Shown: positions 33,976 to 44,299 of the stretch, piece by piece
Layout of the letters: each line of letters opens with the position of its first letter
How positions within the stretch are numbered: the first letter of the stretch is position 1
From: Antilocapra americana
Taxonomy: Eukaryota; Chordata; Mammalia; Artiodactyla; Antilocapridae
Length of the DNA: 64,000 nt
Direction of reading: 5' to 3'
NCBI GenBank assembly: GCA_007570785.1
Contig: ML664152.1
Span: 7,304,171-7,368,170 of the forward strand
Translations under genes and position numbers: made by a program
The notes under the pieces: model-generated
The model's input: the letters and a program-made list of their open reading frames with translations, nothing else
Told to the model about the DNA's origin: nothing
Databases searched by the model: none

Positions 33976-35630
33976 CAAAACAGGCCTTGGGAACTCTCCC
34001 CTGACATGCATACTTTGCTCACAGTACTAAATACTATTTTGATGGCAGCCATTCTGACTGGTGTAAAGTGGTACCTCATTGTGGTTTTGATTTGCATTTC
34101 TCTGATAATGAGTGATGTTGAGCATCTTTTCATGTGTTTGTTAGCCATTTTTATGTCTTCATTGGAGAAATGTCTGTTAAGTTCTTTGGCCCACTTTTTG
34201 ATTGGGTGGTTTATTTTTCTGGAATGGAGCTGCAGGAGTTGTTTGTATATTTTTGAGGTTAATTGTTTGTCCGTTGCTTTGTTGGCTATTATTTTCTCCC
34301 ATTCTGAAGGCTGCCTTTCCACCTTGCTTATAGTTTCCTTTGTTGTGCAGAAGCTTTTAATTTTAATTAGGTCCCATTTGTTTATTCGTGCTTTTATTTC
34401 TGATATTCTGGGAGGTGGGTCATAGAGGATCCTGCTTTGGTTTATGTCGGAGAGTGTTTTGCCTATGTTTTCCTCTAGGAGTTTTATAGTTTCTGGTCTT
34501 ATGATTAGATCTTTGATCCATTTTGAGTTTATTTTTGTGTATGGTGTTAGAAAGTGTTCTAGTTTCATTCTTTTACAAGTGGCTGTCCAGTTTTCCCAGC
34601 ACCACTTGTTAAAGAGGTTGTCTTTTCTCCATTGTATATTCTTGCCTCCTTCGTCAAAGATAAAATGTCCATAGATGTGTGGATTTATCTCTGGGCTTTC
34701 TATTTTGTTCCATTGATCTATAGTTCTGTCTTTGTGCCAGTACCATACTGCCTTAATGCCTGTGGATTTGTAGTATAGCCTAAAGTCAGGTAGGTTGATT
34801 CCTCCAGTTCCATTCTTCTTTCTCAAGATTGCTTTGGCTATACGAGGTTTTTTGCATTTCCATACAAATTGTGAAATTATTTGTTCTAATTCTCTGAAAA
34901 AGACCTCTGGTAGCTTGATAGGAATTGCATTGAATCTATAGATTTCTCTGGGTATTATACTCATTTTCACTATGTTGATTCTTCCAATCCACGAACACGG
35001 CACATTTCTCCATCTGTTTGTGTCCTCTTTGATTTCTTTCATCAGTGTTTTATAGTTTTCTATATATAAGTCTTTTGTTTCTTTAGGTAGAAATACTCCT
35101 AAGTATTTTATTCTTTTTGTTTCGATGGTGAATGGAATTGTTTCCTTAATTTCTCTTTCTGTTTTCTCATTGTTAGTGTATAGGAATGCCAGGGATTTCT
35201 GTGTATTGATTTTGTATCCTGAAACTTTACTATATTCACTGATTAGCTCTAGTAATTTTCTGGTAGAGTCTTTAGGGTTTTCTATGTAGAGGATCATGTT
35301 GTCTGCAAACAATGAGAGTTTTACTTCTTCTTTTCCAATCTGGATCCCTTTTATTTCTTTATCTGCTCTGATTGCTGTGGCTAAGACTTCCAATACTATG
35401 TTGAATAGTAGTGGTGAGAGTGGGCACCCTTGTCTTGTTCCTGACTTCAGGGGAAATGTTTTCAGTTTTTCACCATTGAGGATAATGTTTGCTGTGGGTT
35501 TGTCATATATAGCTTTTATTATGTTGAGGTCTGTTCCTTCTATTCCTGCTTTTTGGAGGGTTTTTTTTTTTATCATAAATGGATGTTGAATTTTGTCAAA
35601 GGCTTTCTCTGCATCTATTGAGATAATCAT
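33975..35630 (-). pseudogene. L1 ORF2 reverse transcriptase, open for 551 codons, catalytic Asp lost
   Basis: The frame starts inside the RT palm ([18 protein letters not shown]) and reads through [16 protein letters not shown], the post-RT region ([26 protein letters not shown]) and the C-terminus ([12 protein letters not shown]). The catalytic FADD is FADN (AAC at about 35307-35309), which should kill RT activity. An A-run expansion gives MIKKKTLQ instead of the usual MIKTLQ. The last 22 or so codons (33975-34042) are antisense proviral DNA and TSD, not L1. ORF2's endonuclease is absent because the copy is 5'-truncated. Not a host gene. Confidence 0.9.
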
Positions 35631-36548
35631 GTGGTTTTTATTTTTTAATTTGTTAATGTGGTGTATTACATTGACTTGCGAATACTGAAGAATCCTTGCA
35701 TCCCTGGGATAAAGCCTACTTGATCATGATGTATGATCTTTTTAATGTGTTATTGGATTCTATTTGCTGCCATCCAAAAGTCTACAAGCAGTAAATGCTG
35801 GAGAGGATGTGGAGAAAAGGGAACCCTCTTGCACTGTTGGTGGGAATGCAAATTAGTACAGCCACTATGGAGAACAGTGTGGAGATTCCTTAAAAAACTG
35901 GAAATAGAACTGCCATATGACCCAGCAATCCCACTGCTGGGCATATATACACCGAGGAAAGCAGAATTGAAAGAGACACGTGTACCCCAATGTTCATCGC
36001 CGCATTGTTTACAATAGCCAGGACATGGAAGCAACCTAGATGCCCATCAACTGACGAATGGATAAGAAAGCTGTGGTACATATACACAACGGAATATTAC
36101 TCAGTATTAAAAAAAAATTCATTTGAATCAGTTCTACTCAGATGGACGAAACTGGAGCCCATTATCCAGAGTGAAGTAAGCCAGAAGCAAAAACAACAAT
36201 ACAGTATATTAACGCATATATATGGAATTTAGAAAGACGGTAACAAGAACCCAACATGTGAGACAGCAAAAGGAACGCAGATGTATAGAATAGACTCGTG
36301 GACTCTGTGGATGAGGGTAAGGGTGGGATGATATGGGAGAATGGCATTGAAACATGTTAACTATCATATGTCTTATCAATCGCCAGCCCAGGATTGATGC
36401 TCGAGGCTGGTGCATCGAGATTTCCCGGGGGGAGGGAGGAGGGAGGGAGGAGGGAGGGGGGTTCTGGAGGGGGAGCATATGTAAACCCATGGTGATATCA
36501 TGGCATTGTATAGCAAAACTAATAAAAAAAAAGAAAAGAAAAGAAAAA
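34043..36548 (+). mobile_element. L1 with inverted 5' segment (twin priming) in the provirus
   Basis: 34043-35766 is L1 ORF2 on the minus strand; 35768-36548 is the ORF2 tail plus 3'UTR on the plus strand, ending in an impure A-tail at 36520-36548. The two parts meet in L1 coordinates at the shared hexamer CTGCCA, with essentially no loss. A 15-bp TSD (34028-34042 and 37200-37214, core AAATACTATTTTG) encloses this L1 and the second L1 in its tail. The inverted ORF2 is open for over 1.6 kb, so the insertion is fairly young. Confidence 0.93.
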
Positions 36549-37199
36549 GAACTGCCATATGACCCAGCAATCCCACTGCTGGGCATACACACCAAGGAAA
36601 GCAGAGTTGAAAGAGACACGTGTACCCCAATGTTCATCGCCGCATTGTTTACAATACCAGGACATGGAAGCAACCTAGATGCCCATCAACTGACGAATAG
36701 ATAAGAAAGCAGTGGTACATATACACAATGGAATATTACTCATTAAAAAAAAATTCATTTGAATCAGTTCTACTCAGGTGGACGGAACTAGAGCCTATTA
36801 TCCAGAGTGAAGTAAGCCAGAAGGGAAAACAAAAATACAGTATACTAACGCATATAAATGGAATTTAGAAAGATGGTAACGAGAACCCTGCATGCGAGAC
36901 AGCAAAAGGAACGCAGATGTATAGAACAGTCTCGTGGACTCTGTGGAAGAGCGCAGGGGTGGGATGATATGGGAGAATGGCATTGAAACATGTTAATTAT
37001 CATATGTGAAATAAATCGCCAGCCCAGGTTTGATGCTCGGGGCTGTTGCACTGAGATTTCCTGGTGGGGGGGGGAGGGAGTCGGGAGGGAGGAGGGAGGG
37101 GGTTGTGGAGGGGGAACATAAGTATATCCATGGCAGATTCATGTCAATGTATGGCAAAACCAACACAATAAAGGAAAGAAAATTTAAAAAAAAAATAAA
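36549..37199 (+). mobile_element. Second L1 3' end inserted in the A-tail of the first
   Basis: It restarts at GAACTGCCATATGACCCAG and repeats the 650 bp of the preceding L1 end (35896-36540) with about 5 percent visible differences and small indels. The 3'UTR G-rich tract is at 37063-37112, and the A-rich tail ends just before the shared TSD at 37200. The most economical reading is a later 5'-truncated L1 that used the first A-tail as target. Confidence 0.85.
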
Positions 37200-37214
37200 T
37201 AAATACTATTTTGA

Positions 37215-37782
37215 AAAGATACGAATGTTTTATTGGGCTCCATATTGCCACCATAATGGGCATAATTGCCATAACCACCACACCGACCACCTTTGTGAAG
37301 GAGTGGCATAAAAATAAGTTCTCCTTGGGGAGCCCAAACTCACATAGATGAGGAAATTAATAGTTTGGTGGATTTAAAAAGTGCAGTGCTACTCTTAGGA
37401 AAAGAAGTACAAAATCTTAAATTACAAATACATTTAAAGTGTGACTGGAACATTTCTACTTTTTGTGTGACCTCCCCAGGAAAATGACCAAACTGAAAAC
37501 TCCTGGGAAAAAGTTAGACAGCACTTGCAGGGCCATATAGCCAACAACCTTATTCTAGATATTAAAAAGCTACAAACAAAAATCATTGGCATGCAGCATG
37601 CTTCTCTTAGACTATTACCAGGTACAGATAAACTTCAAGGAATAGCAGAGGGCCTTAACTCATTGAGTCCTCCTGAGTGTATCAAAGGCATCGGAGGTGG
37701 TCTCATTGGAACACTAGCTATGTTTTGCTGTTTCACTACAATCTTCTGTTTAGTCCTCAGATGCACATGGAAAATCCCCTGA
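37215..37782 (+). pseudogene. Proviral env transmembrane-subunit remnant
   Basis: The frame at 37525-37782 ends in a membrane anchor (GGGLIGTLAMFCCFTTIF) with a short basic tail and a stop just before the polypurine tract, as expected for the C-terminus of env. Upstream text with ITTTPTTF-like and heptad-like parts lies in other frames, with stops between. TM would mediate fusion; this copy cannot be translated as a whole. Not reconstructed. Confidence 0.7.
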
Positions 37783-37825
37783 GAACTAATGAAGAAAGAA
37801 GTTGTGAGATCACCATATCTTCTGC

Positions 37826-37845
37826 TACAAAAACAAAAAGGGGGA
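37826..37845 (+). promoter_or_regulatory. Polypurine tract before the 3' LTR
   Basis: A-rich then G5 tract immediately before the 3' LTR, the plus-strand primer site. Identical over 20 bases to 31126-31145. Confidence 0.85.
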
Positions 37846-37847
37846 TA

Positions 37848-38406
37848 TGCAGGAGTTAATGTAATAGTCAGCCACTTGTTGCTCTGGCTAAGCCATGAGA
37901 AAACCACCACAGGAAAAGGATAAAAGCAAAATATAGCAATACAGCATAACCCAAATAAAAGCCCATGGGGTTGATTAGTTGGGGTCGTCACGCCCTGCTA
38001 AGCTAAGGAAAAACATGTGGACCTTGGAACACCAGGTCAGCAGCACAGGTTCAGAACGCTGCTTGTGCACACACTAAGATGTTTTCCCAAGGCATATGGA
38101 GGTCTATGGCCTCCAGCTAGGTGATACCCCTGTATAAGAAAATAAAAAGATAGTTAAAAAATAATCATTGAAATGGGAGACGTGACTGGAGACATGGGAG
38201 GCTGACTTCACTGTAGCACAACAGATACTTTCTGCGTGCCAAGTTACTAAATAAAAGTGATATGGCTGCGAGGAACAGGGCTCTTGATCCAAGAGGTCTT
38301 GAGTCCACCGGTCCCATCTTTAAAACTTCAATTCTGCCTCTAGTTTCTTTTTTCCCAACTGTGCGTCGACCACATTCAATCTCTACCTGTTGCGCTGGCT
38401 GCAGCA
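37848..38406 (+). mobile_element. 3' LTR of the class II endogenous retrovirus
   Basis: 559 bp, TG at 37848 and CA at 38405-38406, collinear with 26130-26683. AATAAA at 38250-38255. It has more extra bases than the 5' copy around 37935-37950 and 38042. Confidence 0.88.
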
Positions 38407-38805
38407 CTGTGAAAACAATTTAACCAGAATTTAAGCCTTGAGATCCAACACCTATGTTCAGGGACACAGAGGGCAAAGGAACATGCTAGAAGGGAAATAT
38501 ATCCAGAAATTTCAGGCTGTGGAAACGAAAGGAGAAATCAGCATTTTTCTACAATAAATAATTACAAAGGGGAAAAAATAGTTGAAGAGGAAATCTTTAA
38601 ATTAAGAGGCTCAAAGACAAATCTTTGAAAAAAAAAAGGAGGCAAAACTAAAGAGTTTAGTTCAGCACCAATGGGCTATGAAACTGTCCAAAAAAAAATA
38701 ATTAAGTAAATAACATAAGGTCAAGATATTTGCTTGGTATAAGTGTTACAAGTTTGATACCAGTTTGGTATATGTGTTGTAAGTTTGGTACAGTGCTTGG
38801 TATAT
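38407..38805. other. Spacer with no recognised gene
   Basis: A-rich stretch. At 38734-38807 TTGGTATAnGTGTTnnAAG-like text recurs two to three times, a short degenerate direct repeat next to the SINE. Confidence 0.4.
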
Positions 38806-39007
38806 GTATTAGTCATTCAGTCGTGTCCAACTCTTTGTGACCCCATTGTCTGTAGCCTGCCAAGCCCCTCAGTCCTTGGAATTCTTTAGGCAAGACTACT
38901 GGAATGGATTGTCATTCCGTTCTCCAGAGGATCTTCCCAACCCAGAGATCAAACCTGGGTCTCCCGCCTGGCAGGCTGATTCTTTACCAACTGAACTACC
39001 AGGAAAG
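38806..39007 (-). mobile_element. Bov-tA SINE, minus strand
   Basis: CATTCAGTCGTGTCCAACTC at the left through CTGAACTACCAGGAAAG at the right reads as reverse-complement Bov-tA. Confidence 0.93.
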
Positions 39008-39598
39008 GTGCTTACTCTTGAGGTAAGGATGAGCTGAGACTGAACAGGACATATACTGGAAAGTCTGTCTTCTGACATAAATGGTGGTTTCAAGGATACT
39101 TGCCCCATAATAATTCATCAAGTTACAATGACGATTGGTTAAAGACAGAAAGCCTTCAGAACGTAAGTCTTGAAATACAGTAAGATGATAAGGGGGGAAA
39201 ATAAGACTGCTACTAATTCACCTCAAGTGGAGCTTCAGTAGATCTGTAAATTGCCTGATTCTCATCAAAAACTTTGACATCACGTCAAATAATCACAAAA
39301 ATAGTATTAAAAGAGGGAATATAGTGGCAATTATATTCCATTTGGCTTTTAATTTGCTAGATATAAACAGCATGCGTATGTGTTTATAAGAAAAATCTGA
39401 AACCTTGTCTCTTATGTCATTTAAAAAGTCAAACATAAAAAGATAAACACAAACCTGTTGATATTTTAAACTGTAAAAAAGCAAGAATTCTAAACATCAG
39501 ATCATGAGAAGAATTTTAAATCTTTCTGATGCCATAGAACAAAATTAAATTCCATTTCCACATTTTAGTGTCCTCAAACACAGTATAATAGGTTATAT
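39008..39598. other. Spacer with no recognised gene
   Basis: AT-rich, no conserved frame or repeat recognised. Confidence 0.4.
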
Positions 39599-40095
39599 TG
39601 GTACCAGCCAGGGTTCTTGGCCTTCTCCAATCAGTAGAACCTGATCATAGACCAGACAAGAAATTCAGGCAAGACTTTATTGGGGCGCCTACTGCAGCAG
39701 GGGAAAGGGAAAACAAGATTCCCTTGCTGGCTCACTTCTTAAGTGGGGGTGTGAGCTGTTTCCTTATACCGTGTTAGGGCAGAGGTGTGTCCAGGGGTTG
39801 GCCTGAGGGTTGAATTAGATGGTTTGCCCACCCATTTGGTGGAGTTGAGTATAAAATCCATGCCTGTATACCCTTTTGCTCCAGACACTCTGTTTTTGTT
39901 CCAGGCTCTTCAGAAATGGCAGTGAGGCTTTTTAGCCATTTGTATCTTTTGTCCAGAATTTGCCCCAACCGCATGTACACACAGTTGCTTTTAGTCCTTC
40001 GTAGTTTCTTTGAATTTTACTGCTCAAGGAAATGTTTGTCCTGACACAAGCATGGCAGCACCACAGCAAAAGGTCCTAGATCCCAGCCTGTCTCA
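39599..40095 (-). mobile_element. Probable solo LTR, minus strand
   Basis: On the minus strand it starts TGAGACAGG (40095), has a TATA-like GGTATAAGG (39762-39770), a polyadenylation signal AATAAA (39676-39681) followed by GTCTTGCCTGAATTTC, and ends GGTACCA (39599). The spacing of TATA, AATAAA and end fits a class I (ERV1) LTR of about 497 bp. No primer site or coding region adjoins, so it would be solo. A clear TSD was not found and the ends are approximate. Confidence 0.5.
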
Positions 40096-41229
40096 AAATC
40101 CTAATTATGGGGTGATAAATCACACTTACTATAGAATTAAAAGTAGATCAAACAGCATGAGAGACAATCAAGATTCATCTTTGTATATTACTGTTATTAA
40201 GGAGTGTATTTAAAATAAACTTTAAAACACAATAGCTATATGTTTTTGTTTTTGCTCATTCAGTTACAATATACCATAAAAACGATTTTAAAAATGAATC
40301 CAAAAAAGACTAGCAAGTTTACATACTTCTGTGAAAGGGATTCCAGAGTTTCTTTTTAAAAGGCTGAGGTAGGAAGAGGCTGGCAAATATTGGTCTCCTG
40401 GGTAAAAACTTCTCTTGGCAGCCTGTGTGCAGGATCCTTCTTTGTCTGACACTGCCTGTGGTCTCACTTCTGACACTGCCTGTGGTCTCACTTCTTCCTG
40501 CTCCAGATATTGTGTCCCCACAGAGTTCTCGGGCACTAAAGCCTCTATGACACTAAAGGTCATCCTATTTTCCAAACCCACCCAAATCTCTCCACAATTC
40601 TATCCTTTGCATATCCCCTTTCCTGCCATTTTTTCCTAATTCCAACTGTCAAACTCTTATTCATACTCTGAGCCCTGTGCAGATGTCTGCTCTGTAAGCT
40701 TTTCCTGATTCTGCCTGGTAAACTCAGTCAGCTCCTGCTCTCTAGTCCCTTGACCTGTGCCCTGCCCTGGCTTCCATGACCGCAGACACAGCCCAAGATT
40801 GTAGTACATCATTCAGAATATCTGCCTTCACCCAGGGCTGGCAGAAAGCACACAGGGTACCCAGTTAAATATGACGTCTAGAGAAGCAAATAAATGTTTA
40901 GAGGTATATTCATGCAACATTTGGGGCACACTTACACTAAACGTTTTTACTTGTTTACTTGAAATTCATATTTAACTGGACTCTGCATTTTTATTTACTA
41001 AATCTGGCAATCCTACTCTCTACCATGAGACCATAAGCAACTTGAAAGTGTATGTTTTCTATAATGCCATTTGTATGTGTGTGTGTGTATGTTCATATGT
41101 GTACATGACTGTCTAAATTCTGGAAGGATACAAAAAAGCTACTAATAATAGTTATCCCTAAGAAATCTTGGTCTGGGAGAAGCAGTGATTTTCTCTTCTG
41201 TACTGTTTAACTTTCCATCATTCAGTTAA
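40096..41229. other. Spacer with no recognised gene
   Basis: Holds a perfect 24-bp duplication (separate entry) and a short TG run near 41074-41090. A 97-codon minus-strand frame at 40288-40581 covers the duplication but has no protein features. Confidence 0.4.
40447..40494 (+). repeat. Perfect 24-bp tandem duplication
   Basis: Units 40447-40470 and 40471-40494 are identical (each begins TGACACTGCCTGTGGTCTCA). Being perfect, it is recent compared with the surrounding decayed repeats. Confidence 0.95.
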
Positions 41230-42560
41230 GTTCAGTTCAGTCACTCAGTCATGTCTGACTCTTTGTGGCCCCATGAATCGCAGCACACCAGGCCTCCCTG
41301 TCCATCACCAACTCCCGGAGTCCACTCAAACCCATGTCCATTGAGTCGGTGATGCCATCCAGCCATCTCATCCTCTTTGTCCCCTTCTCCTCCTGCCCTC
41401 AATCCTTCCCAGCATCAGGGTCTTTTCCAGTGAGTCAACTCTTCACATGAGGTGGCCAAAGTATTGGAGTTGCAGCTTCAACATCAGTCCTTCCAATGAA
41501 CACTCAGGACTGATCTCCTTTAGGATGGATTGGATGGATCTTCTTGCAGTCCAAGGGACTCTCAAGAGTCTTCTCCAACACCACAGTTCAAAAGCATCAA
41601 TTCTTAAGCGCTCAGCCTTTTTCACAGTCCAACTCTCACATCCATACATGACTACTGGAAAAACCATAGCCTTGACTAGATGGACCTTTGTTGACAAGGT
41701 AATGTCTCTGCTTTTCAAGATACTATCTGGGTTGGCCATAACTTTCCTTCCAAGGAGTAAGTGTCTTTTATGGCTGCAATCACCATCTCCAGCGATTTTG
41801 GAGCCCCAAAAAATAGTCTGACACTGTTTCCACTGTTTCCCCATCTATTTACCATGAAGTGATGGGACCAGATGCCATGATCTTAGTTTTCTGAATGTTG
41901 AGCTTTAAGCCAACTTCTTCACTCTCCTCTTTCACTTCCATCAAGAAGCTCTTTAGTTCCTCTTTGCTTTCTGCCATAAGGGTGGTATCATCTGCATATT
42001 TGAGGTTATTGATATTTCTCCCAGCAATCTTGATTCCAGCTTGTGCTTCTTCCAGCCCAGCGTTTCTCATGATGTACTCTGCATATAAGTTAAATAAGCA
42101 GGGTAACAATATACAGCCTTGACATACTCCTTTTCCTATTTGGAACCAGTCTGTTGTCCCATGTCTAGTTCTAACTGTTGCTTCCTGACCTGCATACAGG
42201 TTTCTCAAGAGACAGGTCAGATGGTCTGGTATTCCCATCTCTTTAAGAATTTCCCACAGTTTATCGTGATCCACACAGTCAAAGGCTTTGGCATAGTCAA
42301 TAAAGCAGAAGTAGATGTTTTTCTGGAACTCTCTTGCTTTTTCGATAATCTAGTGGATGTTGGCAATTTGATCTCTGGTTCCTCTGCCTTTTCTAGAACC
42401 AGCTTGAACATCTGGAAGTTCACAGTTCACATATTGCTGAATTCTGGCTTGGAGAATTTTGAGCATTACTTTAGTAGCGTGTGAGATGAGTGCAATTGTG
42501 TGGTAGTTTGAGCATTCTTTGGCATTGCCTTTCTTTGTGATAGGAATGAAAACTGACATG
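41230..42560 (-). mobile_element. BovB LINE, 5'-truncated, minus strand, well preserved
   Basis: The 3' end is at 41230 (TTCAGTTCAGTCACTCAG). The 5' truncation is in the reverse transcriptase at 42560. Minus-strand frames 42350-42559 (IPITKKGNAKECSNYH), 41849-42274 (DHDKLWEILKEMGIPDHL, RQGC changed to CQGC, KYADDTTLM) and 41443-41844 (thumb and C-terminus, FELWCWRRLLRVPWTARR) cover nearly all of it. Only two or three frame breaks, so it is among the youngest BovB copies here. Confidence 0.94.
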
Positions 42561-43020
42561 TATTAATTTTGCGATAAAAGTCCATATTTTAAAATAGTCA
42601 TAAACATCTTGAGTGTAGGAATAATTATTTTTCTTTATATCCTCACAAGGCTTGGAATATTTTCATAGTTTTTAGTAAATGTGCATTGAATAAGTGAATG
42701 ACGAAAGTGAAACACCTTGAGAGCACTTTGTAAAATCTATACTAGTGTTTGTTCCACAAATACCCATGAGAACCTACAGTGTTCCATGCATTTTACTAGT
42801 AGTAGCAACAAAGCTCTTTTACATATGTATCAATAATCTAATATGCAGCTTTTAAATAGTATATCCTAGGCTTTTGACTACTGGGTTTTCAGGAGCTCAA
42901 ATGGTTGTGTCTATCTCTTGATCTATACTGTCAAATTGTCTGTATTGACCATGAACCAAACAAACAAAAGACCCACTCTTCGGAATCTATATTCCAGTAG
43001 AGATGAACATATGATAAGAA
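42561..43020. other. Spacer containing one half of an ancient local duplication
   Basis: 42831-42950 is similar to 44558-44679 (see findings). No gene. Confidence 0.4.
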
Positions 43021-43028
43021 GATAAGCA

Positions 43029-43189
43029 GGGACTTCCCTGGTGGTCCGGTGGTTAAGACTCCATGATTCCAGTGCAGGGAAGGCTGGGCTCAAGATCCGG
43101 TCAAGAGACTAATATCCCACAAGGTGCATGACACGGCCAGAAAATAAAAATAAATAAAACACTAAGAATAATAAAATATTTTTGAAGAT
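43029..43189 (+). mobile_element. CHR-type SINE, plus strand, with TSD
   Basis: GGACTTCCCTGGTGGTCC and GGTTAAGACTCCATG are the head; the A-rich tail runs to about 43189. Short TSD GATAAGCA at 43021-43028 and 43190-43197. Confidence 0.9.
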
Positions 43190-43454
43190 GATAAGCAAAT
43201 ACATAAATAGAGTAATTCAGACAGAAGTTATATAAGTGTTATGAAGGCAACCAGACAGGGTAAGATGCTGAAGAGTTATTGAAGGCTCCTCAGAGGAGGA
43301 GACATTTATGGTCTCCCTGATGAGAAGGAGCCAGTCTGTGACAATCTGGGGAAAGAACTTCAAAGCAAATGCATTGCAAGGTAATGAGAGTGAAGAGGAG
43401 CCAATCAGGAGTGTTTAAAAAATAGAAAAAATAAAGAAGGTATATACATATGAA

Positions 43455-44215
43455 AACACGCCCATCTCAGCGTTCAGGCAAATCAAATTAAGACCACAAT
43501 AAGATATCCCCAGTCTATGAGGTCGCAGAGTTGGACACAACTGAGCGACTAAGCACAATACAGCAGAGGGTAACAAAAATTTAAATATCTGATAAAACCA
43601 AGTGTTGGGGTGTGAAAGGAATATCTTGTCCACAGCTGGTGGAATTGAAAATGGTACAACCACTTCTTTGAGCAGTTTTCTTATAAAATTAAACTTATGG
43701 TTACCATACAATCATATTTTTGTGTCTGTGTACATGTGTATATACCAAAGAGAAATGAAAATATATATCCACACAAATGTTCATGTGAGCTTTATTTACA
43801 ATAGCAGAAAAATGGTACCAGTTCAAATCTCCAACAACAGGTGAATGGACCAACTAATTGTGTATATTTATACAATAGAATACAACTTAGCCATCAAAAG
43901 GAACAAAATACTGACACACACAAAGACATAGATAAATCTCAGGAATATTTTGCTGAGCCACATGAACTGGATATGGAAGCATATACTACATGCTTCCGTT
44001 AATGTGAAACTCGGAAACAGGGAAAACTCATCTATAGTGACAGAAAACAGATCATGAGGGGACTTTCTGAGGTGATGGAAATATTCTCTAATTACTATGG
44101 TGGTTGTAGTGATGGATACATTTGTCAAAACATGGCAAACTTACATTCAGTATGGGTGCATTTTTATTACACATGAATTATAGTTCAGGGAAGTCAATAT
44201 TTTTTAAATGTGCCA
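43455..44215 (+). mobile_element. Ancient L1 3' region, plus strand
   Basis: TTTATTTACAATAGCAGAAA, then a GAATGGACCAACTAATTGTG-like and a CTTAGCCATCAAAAGGAAC-like box, then the 3'UTR near 44100, follow the L1 order with heavy divergence. A short Bov-tA tail interrupts it at 43515-43560. Confidence 0.8.
43515..43560 (+). mobile_element. Bov-tA SINE tail fragment
   Basis: TGAGGTCGCAGAGTTGGACA and CAACTGAGCGACTAAGCAC are the last 45 or so bases of Bov-tA, a strongly 5'-truncated insertion inside the old L1. Confidence 0.8.
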
Positions 44216-44275
44216 GCAGAAACTACATATTAAAAATACTAAAATGATTTAAGATTTATGAGGCCAGTGGGTGCA

Positions 44276-44299
44276 GGGAGGTGGGAGGGTGGGAGGGGG
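44276..44299 (+). other. Canonical G-quadruplex motif
   Basis: Five G-runs of three or more (44276-78, 44283-85, 44287-89, 44291-93, 44295-99) with loops of 4, 1, 1 and 1 bases. This fits a stable parallel G-quadruplex on the plus strand. Not part of an L1 3'UTR. Confidence 0.7.

Larger units (their letters stand above)
26130..38406 (+). mobile_element. Class II endogenous provirus with four later LINE insertions
   Basis: Order: LTR, primer site, leader with tandem repeat and donor, gag, unclear interior, two integrase segments, env, polypurine tract, LTR. Later insertions are a deleted BovB (27237), a BovB (32604), an L1 (34043) and an L1 within that (36549). Removing them leaves about 7.5 kb, close to a simple retrovirus, although pro and most of pol are not recognisable. 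Every gene is broken, so it is a fossil. Confidence 0.85.

Noticed and set aside
34006..34425. Plus-strand 139-codon hydrophobic frame as a membrane protein
   Set aside because: Antisense of L1 ORF2; T-rich antisense reads as Leu/Phe/Ile-rich.
33975..35630. 551-codon minus-strand frame as a host gene
   Set aside because: It is L1 ORF2 (RT palm to C-terminus) with a tail of antisense proviral DNA, bounded by an insertion TSD.
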